Below, piece by piece: positions 8,315-16,966 of a stretch of DNA of 64,000 nucleotides. The first letter of the stretch is position 1, and every line of letters begins with the position of its first letter. The translations under genes and the position numbers were made by a program. This DNA is from Fuscovulum blasticum DSM 2131 (GTDB taxonomy: Bacteria > Pseudomonadota > Alphaproteobacteria > Rhodobacterales > Rhodobacteraceae): positions 171,498 to 235,497 of the forward strand of contig NZ_PZKE01000005.1 of assembly GCF_003034965.1 (NCBI RefSeq), given 5' to 3'. The notes beneath the pieces were generated by a model. That model was not told where the DNA came from and searched no databases. It saw nothing but the letters and a program-made list of their open reading frames with translations.

Positions 8315-8898
8315 GGGGCCTCCAACACGGCGCGCACCCGGGCCCGCAACACGGGCAGAAGGTCGGCCGCGAACCAGGGATTGCGCGTCAGCCACCCGGT
8401 ATTCCGCCAGGACGGATGCGGCAAGGGAAAGATGCCGTTTTCCGAATGTCTGCGCCAGTCCGCCACCGCCGCCGTCACGTCGCGCAGACCCAGATGCCAG
8501 CGGATCGCATGGCCACCCACCAGCAGACGCAACCGGACCTGAGGCAGCACATCCATCACGCGCGCCCGCCAGGTAGCCGCGCACAGCGGCGGCGGCGGCA
8601 GATCAGCGCCGCGTGCATTGTACCCGGGAAAGCAGAACGCCATCGGCACAATCGCGACCCGCGTCCGGTCATAGAACTCGGGGGCCAACAGCCCCGTCCA
8701 GTCGCGCAGGCGGTCGCCGGAAGCGTCTGTGAAGGGCCGTCCGCTGGCCTGAACCCGCGCTCCCGGCGCCTGCCCCGCGATCAGCAGCCGCGCCGTGGGT
8801 GCGAACCAGACGACAGGGCGCGGCTCATGCGCCGTGGCGGTGGCGGCAAAGCGCGCGGCACAAAGCCGGCAGGCGCGAATGTCCTTGGCAAGGTCCAT
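8311..8898 (-). CDS. Uracil-DNA glycosylase family protein (Fe-S type)
   Basis: A 195-aa protein of the uracil-DNA glycosylase superfamily, which excises damaged bases to start repair. The N-terminal CRLC pair and two further cysteines (AFC and PPLC, 17 residues apart) match the four Fe-S ligands of family 4-like enzymes. Motif 1 reads GQAPGARVQASGRPF and motif 2 is PHPSWRN. The ATG at 8898 (MDLAKDIRACRLC) is chosen over 8934. It differs from classical family 4 (GEPPG) and belongs to a short family variant, so the exact substrate is open. Confidence 0.78.
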   Translation of the reverse strand: MDLAKDIRACRLCAARFAATATAHEPRPVVWFAPTARLLIAGQAPGARVQASGRPFTDASGDRLRDWTGLLAPEFYDRTRVAIVPMAFCFPGYNARGADLPPPPLCAATWRARVMDVLPQVRLRLLVGGHAIRWHLGLRDVTAAVADWRRHSENGIFPLPHPSWRNTGWLTRNPWFAADLLPVLRARVRAVLEAP

Positions 8899-9048
8899 GC
8901 CGCGCAGGATAGCGCTGCCACCGCGCCAGCGCAAAACCCCGGTTTTGCCCCCCTGTGCAGCCCGGCCACAGCACCCGACGATCCCGCCCCGCCCGCTTGC
9001 GAGGTGGGGGCACAGAAGCTAGCGAGAAGGTCAGGAGACCCGCGGCCC

Positions 9049-10260
9049 ATGTATCGAATCTCGCCCTTTGTCCGTCATTTCGCCCTGGCCCTGCTGGGGG
9101 GCGCCGGGATTGCCACGCTTTGGGTCAACCTGTCGCCGGGCAGCTATTACGACTTTGTCGAATGGCACATGGCCGAACTGTCCCTGCCGGGCTGGATCTG
9201 GGCGGGCACGGTGACGCTGACGCCCTTCATGGTGGTGACAGACATCCTGATGGCGCTGTTCTTCTTCTTCATCGGCAAGGAACTTTGGGAAGCGCTGATC
9301 CTGGAGCGCGGCGCGCTGTCGGGCGGGCGGGCGCTGCTGCCGGCAGGACTGGTGGTTTCGGGCATGATCGGGGCCGCGCTGATGTGGATCGTGCTGTCGG
9401 CCCTGATCGAAACCGCCGAGGAGGCCGGCTTCGCGACCGGCTGGCAGGTGCCGCTGGGGTCTGATGTGGTGTTGGCCTACCTGTTCGGCCGCCTGGCCTT
9501 CGGGCCGGGTCATCCGGCGCTGCACCTGTTGCTGCTGCTGGCCATCGGCACCGATATTCTAGCGTTGCTGGTTCTGGGCCTGTCCAGCCCGCATCTGTCG
9601 TTCCGTCTGCTCTGGCTGGTGCTGCCCGTGGCGGCCTCGGGGGCGGTCTGGGCGCTTTACGGGCGCCGTCCGCCCCCCGGCACCAGCGAATTGCGCCGCC
9701 GGGCCGGCATGGCCCTGTGGCCCTATATGCTGGCCGGCGCGGCCAGTTGGTTCGGCGTCGCCGCCTCGGGCCTGCCCGCCACACTGGGCCTGTTGCCGGT
9801 GATTCCGGCCATCGCCCATGCCGACCGCAGTTTCGGCCTGTTCGCCGAGGCCGAAACCTTCCTGCACGATCCGCTGAACCGGCTGGCGCATCTTCTGATC
9901 CGGCCTGTCGCGGTGGTGCTGTTCCTGTTCGGGCTGGTGCGCGGCGGCGTGGACCTGCTGGCCTTTGCCCCGACCACACTTGTCACTCTGGGCAGCCTGT
10001 GGGTCGGCCGCCCGCTGGGCATGGCGCTTGGGGCACTTGGTCTTGCGCTGGTCTTCGGCCTGCGCCTGCCGCCGCAGGTCCGGCTGCGCCATCTGGGGCT
10101 GATCCTTGTGATCCTTGGCTGCGGCTTCACCGTGCCGGCCATCGCCTTGGCCGCCGCCCTGCCTGGCGGCGCGATGCAGGAAGCGGCGCGCATGGGCCTG
10201 GCTCTCAGCCTGCTGGCAGGCCCGCTGGCCCTGCTTCTGGCGCGCAGCGGCGGACGGTGA
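9049..10260 (+). CDS. NhaA-like Na+/H+ antiporter family membrane protein
   Basis: A 403-aa polytopic membrane protein whose whole length aligns with NhaA by eye: DILMALFFFFIGKELWEAL, WQVPLGSDVVLAYLFGRL, LLLLLAIGTDILALLVLGL and SLWVGRPLGMALGALG. The NhaA residue Asp133 appears kept (GSDV). The essential Asp163-Asp164 pair reads Thr-Asp, and Lys300 is Arg. It may therefore have changed ion coupling or not be an antiporter. The start ATG has GGAG upstream. It is divergent from the glycosylase gene. Confidence 0.72.
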   Translation: MYRISPFVRHFALALLGGAGIATLWVNLSPGSYYDFVEWHMAELSLPGWIWAGTVTLTPFMVVTDILMALFFFFIGKELWEALILERGALSGGRALLPAGLVVSGMIGAALMWIVLSALIETAEEAGFATGWQVPLGSDVVLAYLFGRLAFGPGHPALHLLLLLAIGTDILALLVLGLSSPHLSFRLLWLVLPVAASGAVWALYGRRPPPGTSELRRRAGMALWPYMLAGAASWFGVAASGLPATLGLLPVIPAIAHADRSFGLFAEAETFLHDPLNRLAHLLIRPVAVVLFLFGLVRGGVDLLAFAPTTLVTLGSLWVGRPLGMALGALGLALVFGLRLPPQVRLRHLGLILVILGCGFTVPAIALAAALPGGAMQEAARMGLALSLLAGPLALLLARSGGR

Positions 10261-10352
10261 CGCTGCGGTCCCTGTTCACATTATCCTGACCGGCCATTGC
10301 CGTAACGCCCGTTTCAAGACATACTGTTGCCCAAATATCCGGTCACAGGAGT

Positions 10353-10371
10353 TGCCCGGACAAGCCGGGCA
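10353..10371. other. Hairpin in the gap before the capsule genes
   Basis: A 7-bp stem TGCCCGG/CCGGGCA with a 5-nt loop and no T tract. It lies in the 220-bp gap between the NhaA-like gene and the capsule ATPase. I see no clear promoter here, though the gap must carry one. Confidence 0.35.
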
Positions 10372-10480
10372 GTGGCTTTGATCCGGCTTTCTTGAGGGAA
10401 CAAGGTCATCGCGAAATCAGGCGTAAATCCAGCCAGAATGACAAGGCGTTCAATGCCGCCCCGCGGTGCAAGACAGTGAC

Positions 10481-11131
10481 ATGATCGAGTTCAATAACGT
10501 CTCAAAATCCTTCTGGACCGGCGTCCAGCGCAAGGTCATTCTCGACCGTGCTTCCTTTCGCGTTGAAATGGGCCGGTCGCTGGGAATTCTGGCCCAGAAC
10601 GGCACCGGAAAAACCACCCTCATCCAGATGATGGCCGGGCTGGAAAAGCCCGACGAAGGCACGATCACGCGCACCTGCCGGGTGTCTTTTCCCCTTGGCT
10701 TCATGGGGGGCGTGTCGCGCCGACATTCCGCACACGAGAACAGCCGCTACATCGCCCGTCTTTACGGGCTTGACCCCGACTATGTCGAAAGTTTCTGCCG
10801 CTGGGTCTGCGACCTGGGCGAATATTTCGAGATGCCGATGTCGGTCTATTCTTCGGGGATGAAGGCGCGGTTCACCTTCTCGCTGATGCTGGCGCTGGAA
10901 TTCGACATCTACCTGATCGACGAGGGTATGCCCTCGACGGCGGATGTTGCCTTCAACCGCAAGGCCGGCGCGATCCTGCGCGAACGGCTGCAGAAGGCGA
11001 CCGTGGTGATCGTTTCACACTCGCCGCAGACGATCGAAAAGTTTTGCAAGCAGGCGGCCGTGTTGAAGAATGGCCGTCTTTATCAGTTCGACACCCTGGA
11101 AGAAGCGAGAAGCCTTTATGACTACGCTTAA
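10481..11131 (+). CDS. kpsT: Capsule polysaccharide export ATP-binding protein (KpsT-like)
   Basis: A 216-aa ABC ATPase of the KpsT/CtrD class that powers capsule export. It starts MIEFNNVSKSF; a GTG at 10466 is an alternative. Walker A is degenerate at the first residue (AQNGTGKTT), the signature is YSSGMKARFTFSL, Walker B is DIYLIDEG, and the switch is IVSHS. These match polysaccharide exporters, not importers. It overlaps the next gene by 14 bp. The usual permease partner KpsM is not adjacent. Confidence 0.82.
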   Translation: MIEFNNVSKSFWTGVQRKVILDRASFRVEMGRSLGILAQNGTGKTTLIQMMAGLEKPDEGTITRTCRVSFPLGFMGGVSRRHSAHENSRYIARLYGLDPDYVESFCRWVCDLGEYFEMPMSVYSSGMKARFTFSLMLALEFDIYLIDEGMPSTADVAFNRKAGAILRERLQKATVVIVSHSPQTIEKFCKQAAVLKNGRLYQFDTLEEARSLYDYA

Positions 11132-12869
11132 GGTTCCCCGTTTCAACCTGAACCGCCCCGACCCGGATGCCGCGGCAGATCCCGCGCCGCGGCCCGCCGC
11201 TTCTGCAGCCTCTCCGGCTTCGACATCGAAGGACAGCGACATGTCCTTCGATACGTTTGATGACGGGTTCGGCGATCAGGTCTTTCCGGGATCTGCCGCG
11301 GCCGAACGTGCGGCTGCGGCCGGCGCAACGGCCCCACAGCCCGGGCCAGCGGATGCGGCCGAGGATGACGCCAACGTATCGCCGGAGGTTGCCGCAGAAC
11401 TGGCCGCGATCCGCGCCGAAGGCCTGACGGGCCGTCAGTTGCGGGTTGCCCGCCGGCTGGCCCAACGGCGCAACATCGCGGCAACATCGGATTACGACGC
11501 CGTCCGCCTGCTGCGCGCTGCGGGCATCGACCCGTTCCAACGGCGGGCCATGCTGGAACTTGTCGGCACGGAACCCGCAACCGAGGCGGCCACTGGCGGA
11601 GGTGGCGGCCAGCCGCCGGCCTCTGAAGGGCGCGCCCTGACACCGCTGCCCGGCGATGGCGTGAAGCTGCCGCAACGGACACGGCCGCCACAACCGCCGT
11701 CGACCGAGCGTGTCGAAGTGAACCACGCGGCCGAAATCCTGAAGATGCAGCAGGAAATCGCGCGCCGGCGCCGGCGCAAGCTGATGATGCTGGGTGGACG
11801 GCTGTTCGCCTTCGTGCTGCTGCCCACGATTGTTGCCTTCTGGTATTTCTCGCAGATTGCCACGCCGCTTTATGCAACCAAGTCGGAGTTCGTGATCCAG
11901 GCGGCCGATCCGCCGCAGGCCTCGGGTATGGGGGGGCTTCTTTCGGGCACACCCATGGCCCATGCGCAGGATTCCATTGCCGTGCAGGGCTATCTGCAAA
12001 GCCGTGAGGCGTTGCAGCGACTTGAGGCCGACCATGGTTTCAAGGAATATTTCCAGGGCAGCAACATCGACGCGCTGACGCGCCTGCCGCCGGATGCCTC
12101 GCTGGAAGACGCTTACAAACTTTACAGCAAGTATATCCTCATTTCCTACGACCCGACCGAAGGTCTGGTGCGGATGGAGGTGATGGCAGCCGATCCGAAG
12201 GTTTCGGCAGACTGGTCCAAGCAGTTGATTTCCTATGCGGAAGAACAGGTCGACAAGATGTCCCTGCGTCTGCGCGAGGATTCGATGAAGGGCGCGAAGG
12301 AACAGTATACCGAGGCCGAAACCGCCGTGATTGATGCCCAGCAGCGGCTGGTCGCACTGCAGGAGAAGTTCAACGTTCTTTCGTCTGAAACCGAGGTTCA
12401 ACTGATTGCCACGCAGATCAGCCAGCTTGAATCGCAACTGACGACCGAACAGTTGAATCTGGCGCAGATGGAGGCGAACGCGAACCCGAACCAGGCCCGG
12501 ATGGAGCCCGTCAAGCGCCGGATCGCAACGCTGGAAGAGCAGATCGCCAACCTGCGCGCCAAGATGACGGTCAATGGCGAGGAAAGCCAGTCGCTGGCCC
12601 GGATTCAGGGTGAGTTGCTGGTCGCCAAGGCCGATGTCGAGACCCGCCAACTGGTCCTGGCTCAGGCGCTGCAATCCATGGAAAACTCCCGGATCGAGGC
12701 CAATCGTCAGGTGCGCTACCTGTCGCTCTCTGTCTCGCCGGTCCCGCCGGATGAACCGACCTATCCGCGCGTCTTCGAGAACACGCTGGTTACCATGCTG
12801 ATCCTGCTGGGCATCTATCTGATGATCTCGATGACCGCCGCGATCCTGCGCGAACAGGTTTCAGCGTAA
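11118..12869 (+). CDS. kpsE: Capsule export inner-membrane protein (KpsE-like) with an N-terminal extension
   Basis: A 583-aa polysaccharide co-polymerase-type protein. TM1 is at about residues 226-246 and TM2 at about 555-577; between them is a long periplasmic region with a heptad-rich coiled coil (LESQLTTEQLNLAQMEANAN). Ahead of TM1 is a 225-residue cytoplasmic part: Ala/Pro-rich linkers flank a compact block at about 88-150 (LTGRQLRVARRLAQRR, then YDAVRLLRAAGIDPFQRRAM). Classical KpsE lacks this. The ATG at 11118 lies inside the end of kpsT, so the pair is coupled. Confidence 0.8.
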   Translation: MTTLKVPRFNLNRPDPDAAADPAPRPAASAASPASTSKDSDMSFDTFDDGFGDQVFPGSAAAERAAAAGATAPQPGPADAAEDDANVSPEVAAELAAIRAEGLTGRQLRVARRLAQRRNIAATSDYDAVRLLRAAGIDPFQRRAMLELVGTEPATEAATGGGGGQPPASEGRALTPLPGDGVKLPQRTRPPQPPSTERVEVNHAAEILKMQQEIARRRRRKLMMLGGRLFAFVLLPTIVAFWYFSQIATPLYATKSEFVIQAADPPQASGMGGLLSGTPMAHAQDSIAVQGYLQSREALQRLEADHGFKEYFQGSNIDALTRLPPDASLEDAYKLYSKYILISYDPTEGLVRMEVMAADPKVSADWSKQLISYAEEQVDKMSLRLREDSMKGAKEQYTEAETAVIDAQQRLVALQEKFNVLSSETEVQLIATQISQLESQLTTEQLNLAQMEANANPNQARMEPVKRRIATLEEQIANLRAKMTVNGEESQSLARIQGELLVAKADVETRQLVLAQALQSMENSRIEANRQVRYLSLSVSPVPPDEPTYPRVFENTLVTMLILLGIYLMISMTAAILREQVSA

Positions 12870-12880
12870 GGGGTGTGATC

Positions 12881-13711
12881 ATGAAAACGGTCCAGATCGG
12901 CGGCGTGACCGTCGGAAATACGCAGGGGTTGACGGTCATCGCCGGCCCCTGCCAGCTTGAAAGTCTGGACCACGCCCAGATGATTGCCGGCACCCTGTCC
13001 GAGGCCTGCGCGGCCGCAGGGGCGCAGTTCGTGTTCAAGGGCAGCTATGACAAGGCCAACCGCACCTCGCTTTCAGGCAAGCGCGGGCTGGGAATGGAGG
13101 CCGGGCTGAAGGTGCTGCAGGCCATCAAGGCGATGGGCCTGCCGGTGCTGACCGATTTCCACGAACCTGCGCAGGCGGCCGAGGTGGCCTCGGTCGTTGA
13201 CGTGTTGCAGATCCCCGCGCTCTTGTGCCGGCAGACCGATCTGCTCTTGGCGGCGGGGGCCACCGGGGCCGCCGTGAACGTCAAGAAGGGCCAGTTCCTT
13301 GACCCTTATGGCATGGCCAATGTGGCCGCCAAGATCGCCTCGACCGGGAATGACCGCATCCTGCTGACCGAACGGGGCACGACCTTCGGCTACAATGGCC
13401 TTGTCGCCGACATGCGCGCCCTGCCGATCATGGGCCGCACGGGATACCCCGTGATCATGGACGCCACCCATGCCGTCGCTTTCCCCGGCGGGCTGGGCGA
13501 CAGTTCCGGCGGCCAGCGGGAATTCGCGCCGGTTCTAGCCCGGGCGGCCGTGTCGCTGGGCATCGCCGGCGTCTTTCTGGAAACCCACGAAGACCCCGAC
13601 CGGGCGCCTTCGGACGGGCCGAACATGATCCGGCTGTCGGACATGCCGGCGCTGATCGAAAGCCTGATGGCCTTCGACCGCCTTGCAAAGGCCAACCCGC
13701 TGCACGTCTGA
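12881..13711 (+). CDS. kdsA: 3-deoxy-8-phosphooctulonate synthase
   Basis: A 276-aa enzyme condensing arabinose-5-phosphate and PEP into KDO-8-phosphate, needed for lipopolysaccharide and for the KDO linker of capsules. Blocks AGPCQLES, FKGSYDKANRTS, MDATHAVAFPGG and GVFLETHEDPDRAPSDGPNM are seen. The Cys in GPC marks the metal-dependent class. Start ATG 12881 has AAGGGG upstream; GTG 12875 is an alternative. It follows kpsE by 11 bp, which supports a KDO-based capsule operon. Confidence 0.95.
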   Translation: MKTVQIGGVTVGNTQGLTVIAGPCQLESLDHAQMIAGTLSEACAAAGAQFVFKGSYDKANRTSLSGKRGLGMEAGLKVLQAIKAMGLPVLTDFHEPAQAAEVASVVDVLQIPALLCRQTDLLLAAGATGAAVNVKKGQFLDPYGMANVAAKIASTGNDRILLTERGTTFGYNGLVADMRALPIMGRTGYPVIMDATHAVAFPGGLGDSSGGQREFAPVLARAAVSLGIAGVFLETHEDPDRAPSDGPNMIRLSDMPALIESLMAFDRLAKANPLHV

Positions 13712-13764
13712 TTGGTGCTGTCAGGGTGCGTGTCACCCGAACAGCCGCCCCCCATTGGGACTCG

Positions 13765-14457
13765 TCACCGGGCCAGCGCAAGGTCTATGGCGGCTGCGCA
13801 ATGGATCAGCGTTGTGTCGAAGACCGGCACCGGCACGTTGCCCGCTGTCAACAGCATCCCAACCTCGGTGCAGCCCAGGATCAGGCTGTCGGCCCCCGAC
13901 TGCACCAGCCGCTCTGCGATGCCCACATAGACGCTGCGGCTGTCGTCGCGAATGATGTCGCGGCAAAGCTCTTCATAGATGATCCGATGCGTCTCGGCCC
14001 GGTCTGCCGCATCGGGCAACACCGGCATCACCCCGGCCGCGCGCAAGCGGTCGGTGTAGAAGCCCTGCTCCATGGTAAAAGCCGTCGCCATCAGGCAGGG
14101 CCGACGCAACCCCGCCGCCCGGATCGCCGCGGCCGTGGCATCGGCGATATGCAGCAGCGGGATCGAGACGCCCGACATCATCTCATCGGCCAGCTTGTGC
14201 ATGGTGTTGGTCGCCAGCACCAGAATCCCGGCACCGCCACGTTCCAACGCCCGCGCCTCGGCGTTCAGGATACGGCCTGCCGCCGCCCAGTCGCCGGCGG
14301 CCTGCAGCGCCGCGATCGGGGCGAAATCCAGCGACCGGATCAGCAGTTCGGGCGAATGAAGCCCACCCAGCCGTTCGCGCGTCAGGCGACACAGTTCACG
14401 ATAGTAAAGCTGGGTCGAGGCGGCGGACATGCCGCCCAGAATACCGATGGTCTTCAT
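13765..14457 (-). CDS. Aspartate/glutamate racemase family protein (YgeA-like)
   Basis: A 230-aa member of the Asp/Glu racemase superfamily starting MKTIGILGGMSAAST. Of the usual two catalytic cysteines, the first position is Thr (LATNTMHK) and the second is Cys (LGCTEVGML). The Thr/Cys pair matches E. coli YgeA, a broad-specificity racemase with biased stereochemistry. The start overlaps the upstream flavoprotein stop by 1 bp (TGATG). A separate murI is present at 52.9 kb, so D-glutamate supply is not its likely main job. Confidence 0.82.
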   Translation of the reverse strand: MKTIGILGGMSAASTQLYYRELCRLTRERLGGLHSPELLIRSLDFAPIAALQAAGDWAAAGRILNAEARALERGGAGILVLATNTMHKLADEMMSGVSIPLLHIADATAAAIRAAGLRRPCLMATAFTMEQGFYTDRLRAAGVMPVLPDAADRAETHRIIYEELCRDIIRDDSRSVYVGIAERLVQSGADSLILGCTEVGMLLTAGNVPVPVFDTTLIHCAAAIDLALAR

Positions 14458-15632
14458 CACGCCACCTGCCCCGCGGCCCAGCCGCTGGACCAGGCCCATT
14501 GGAAGTTGTAGCCACCCAACCAGCCGGTCACATCGACCACCTCGCCCACGAAATACAGGCCCGGCACGGCCTTCGCCTCCATCGTGCGGGCGTCAAGACC
14601 GTCGGTATCGACGCCGCCCAGCGTCACCTCGGCCGTGCGGTAGCCTTCGCTGCCCACCGGCATCAGCCGCCAGTCGGCCAGCCCCGCTGCCACCCGGTCC
14701 AGCACCGCCCCCGGCATTTCTGCCAGGGGGCCGGAGAGGCCCGAGGCCTCGGCCAGATGGCGGGCAAGCCGTTCCGGCACCAGCCGCGCCAGCGCGCCGG
14801 CAAGATGACCCTTGCCGCCGCTGGCCTTGGCCGCCCGCAACACCGCCGCGCCGTCCTGGCCCGGGCAAAGATTGACCGAGATCGCCTGCCCCTCGCGCCA
14901 GTAGGACGAGATCTGCAGGATCGCCGGGCCGGACAGGCCGCGATGGGTGAACAAGACCGCTTCGTCAAAGCCGGTCTTGCCGCAGGAAACCCTGCCCTGC
15001 ACCGCCACCCCGGCCAGCGGCTTCAGCCAGACCAGTTCCTGCTCGGCAAAGGTCAGCGGCACCAGCGCGGGGCGGGTCTCGGTCACGGCAAGGCTGAAGC
15101 TTTCCGCGACACGATAGCCGTAGCCCGAGGCCCCCATCTTCGGAATCGACTTGCCGCCCGTGGCGACGATCACCGCCGCAGCCTCCTGCACGCCGCGATC
15201 CGTTTCCACCGCGAATCCATTGCCTTGGCGCGCAACCGCCCCCAGCGAGCACCCGGTCCAGAGCGTGCCGCCGACCGCCGCCAGATCACCCGTCAGCCAG
15301 TCCACCACCTGCGTCGCCGGACCATCACAGAAAAGCTGCCCCAGCGTTTTTTCATGCCAGGCGATTCCCGCCGCATCCATGCGCGCGATGAAATCCCACT
15401 GAGTAAACCGCTTCAGCGCCGACAGCGCGAAGCGCGGGTTACGGCCAAGGTAGCGGTCGGCCGAAATCTCTAGATTCGTGAAGTTGCACCGACCGCCGCC
15501 AGAGATTCGGATCTTCTCGGCCGGCTTGGCGGCATGGTCCACGACCAGCACCCGCCGCCCGCGCCGTGCAGCCTCGATCCCGGCAAAAAGCCCTGCCGCG
15601 CCGGCCCCCAGCACCATTACATCCCAGTCCAA
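14457..15632 (-). CDS. HI0933-like FAD-dependent oxidoreductase (PP_4765-type flavoprotein)
   Basis: A 391-aa flavoprotein with an N-terminal dinucleotide fold (DVMVLGAGAAGLFAGIEAAR), the family motif KIRISGGGRCNFTN, ATGGKSIPKMGASGYGY, and a C-terminal VDVTGWLGGYNFQWAWSSG. The substrate is unknown; the ending resembles the PP_4765 subgroup. The start chosen is TTG 15632, six bases after GGAGG. The frame stays open to 15758, but that extension would run across the tRNA-Gln gene on the other strand. Confidence 0.8.
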   Translation of the reverse strand: MDWDVMVLGAGAAGLFAGIEAARRGRRVLVVDHAAKPAEKIRISGGGRCNFTNLEISADRYLGRNPRFALSALKRFTQWDFIARMDAAGIAWHEKTLGQLFCDGPATQVVDWLTGDLAAVGGTLWTGCSLGAVARQGNGFAVETDRGVQEAAAVIVATGGKSIPKMGASGYGYRVAESFSLAVTETRPALVPLTFAEQELVWLKPLAGVAVQGRVSCGKTGFDEAVLFTHRGLSGPAILQISSYWREGQAISVNLCPGQDGAAVLRAAKASGGKGHLAGALARLVPERLARHLAEASGLSGPLAEMPGAVLDRVAAGLADWRLMPVGSEGYRTAEVTLGGVDTDGLDARTMEAKAVPGLYFVGEVVDVTGWLGGYNFQWAWSSGWAAGQVA

Positions 15633-15713
15633 TTCATCCTCCAAGAGCCGCCGAAAAATCGCGTCTTCCCCCTTGCGGCCCGGAAAGCGCTTCGCTAAAC
15701 ACCGCCGCACGGT

Positions 15714-15788
<75 letters not shown>

Positions 15789-15799
15789 AATCCTTCCTT

Positions 15800-15823
15800 T
15801 GACGGAAGAAATGACGGAAGAAA
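15800..15823 (+). repeat. 12-bp tandem duplication after tRNA-Gln
   Basis: TGACGGAAGAAA occurs twice in direct tandem between the tRNA 3' end and the terminator. It is probably a local slippage duplication in the tRNA trailer. Confidence 0.6.
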
Positions 15824-15825
15824 TC

Positions 15826-15849
15826 CGGGCCCCTTCTGGGGCCCGTTTT
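15826..15849 (+). terminator. Terminator of tRNA-Gln
   Basis: Stem CGGGGCCC-type, 8 bp (CGGGCCCC/GGGGCCCG) with a TTCT loop and TTTT tail. It lies 14 bp from the convergent aroB stop and may serve both strands. Confidence 0.8.
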
Positions 15850-15862
15850 CATTTCCGCGCCA

Positions 15863-16966
15863 TCACGCCATTGCGTCCCGCAGTACCGCCAGCACGGCAT
15901 CGGACGGCACGTCCTCAGCCACGAAGGCCTGACCGATACCACGCGCCAGAACGAAGCGCAGCCGGCCGTCGATCACCTTCTTGTCCTGCCCCATCAGCGC
16001 GAGCAACGCTTCGGGGCCGGGCAGGTTGCCGGGGATGTCGCGGATGTCCACCTTCATGCCCATGGCCTGCAGATGGGCGCGCACACGGCTGGGCGATTCC
16101 TGGCTGCACAGGCCAAGCCGTTGCGACAGTTCGAACGCCAGCGCGCAGCCGATGGCCACGCCTTCTCCGTGCAGCAGGCGGTCGGAATAGCCGGTGGCCT
16201 TTTCCAGCGCGTGACAGAAGGTATGCCCAAGGTTCAGCAGCGCACGCTCGCCCTCCTCGGTTTCGTCGCGCGAAACGATCCCCGCTTTCATCTCGACGCT
16301 GCGCGTCACCGCGCGCAACCGGGCCGAGGCATCCCCCGCCGCCATGCCAGGGGCCGCAACTTCCAGCCAGTCGAAGAAGGCGGAATCGCCCAGAAGGCCG
16401 TATTTCACCACCTCGCCATAGCCGGCCAGGAAATCGCGCGGCGGCAGGCTGTCCAGCACGGAAATATCGGCCAGCACCAGGCTGGGCTGGTGGAAAGCAC
16501 CTACCAGGTTCTTGCCTTGCGCGGTGTTGATCCCGGTCTTGCCACCAACGCTGGAATCAACCTGGGACAGCAGCGTGGTGGGAAGCTGCACGAAACGCAC
16601 GCCCCGGCGCAGCACGGCGGCGGCAAAGCCGACCAGATCGCCGATCACACCGCCGCCGAAAGCCACCACCACATCGCGGCGTTCCACCTTCTGCTCCAGC
16701 AGCCATTCGACGCATCGCGCGAACTGCGGCCAGCCCTTGGTTCCCTCGCCCGGAGGCAGCGCCAGCGCGGAAACCTCGATCCCCTGCGCTTCCAGCGCGG
16801 CGGTCAGGCGGGCCAGATGCAGACCGGCCACCGTTTCGTCGGTCACCACCGCCACCCGCTTGCGGCGCAACAACGGTGCGATTTCGGCACCGGCGCGGTC
16901 AATCAGGCCGGGCCCGATCCGCACCTCATAGGACCGTTCGCCCAGATCCACCGGCACCACGTTCAT
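15863..16966 (-). CDS. aroB: 3-dehydroquinate synthase
   Basis: A 367-aa enzyme converting DAHP to 3-dehydroquinate in the shikimate pathway. NAD and metal site blocks are seen: VAFGGGVIGDLVGFAAAVL, FVQLPTTLLSQVDSSVGGKT, GYGEVVKYGLL and LNLGHTFCHALE then HGEGVAIG. It overlaps the upstream shikimate kinase gene by 4 bp (ATGA), the usual aroK-aroB arrangement. Confidence 0.96.
   Translation of the reverse strand: MNVVPVDLGERSYEVRIGPGLIDRAGAEIAPLLRRKRVAVVTDETVAGLHLARLTAALEAQGIEVSALALPPGEGTKGWPQFARCVEWLLEQKVERRDVVVAFGGGVIGDLVGFAAAVLRRGVRFVQLPTTLLSQVDSSVGGKTGINTAQGKNLVGAFHQPSLVLADISVLDSLPPRDFLAGYGEVVKYGLLGDSAFFDWLEVAAPGMAAGDASARLRAVTRSVEMKAGIVSRDETEEGERALLNLGHTFCHALEKATGYSDRLLHGEGVAIGCALAFELSQRLGLCSQESPSRVRAHLQAMGMKVDIRDIPGNLPGPEALLALMGQDKKVIDGRLRFVLARGIGQAFVAEDVPSDAVLAVLRDAMA

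Noticed and set aside
8284..9048. Long upstream frame fused to the NhaA-like gene
   Set aside because: It is antisense to the SseB-domain and glycosylase genes and not hydrophobic; the ATG at 9049 has a ribosome site.
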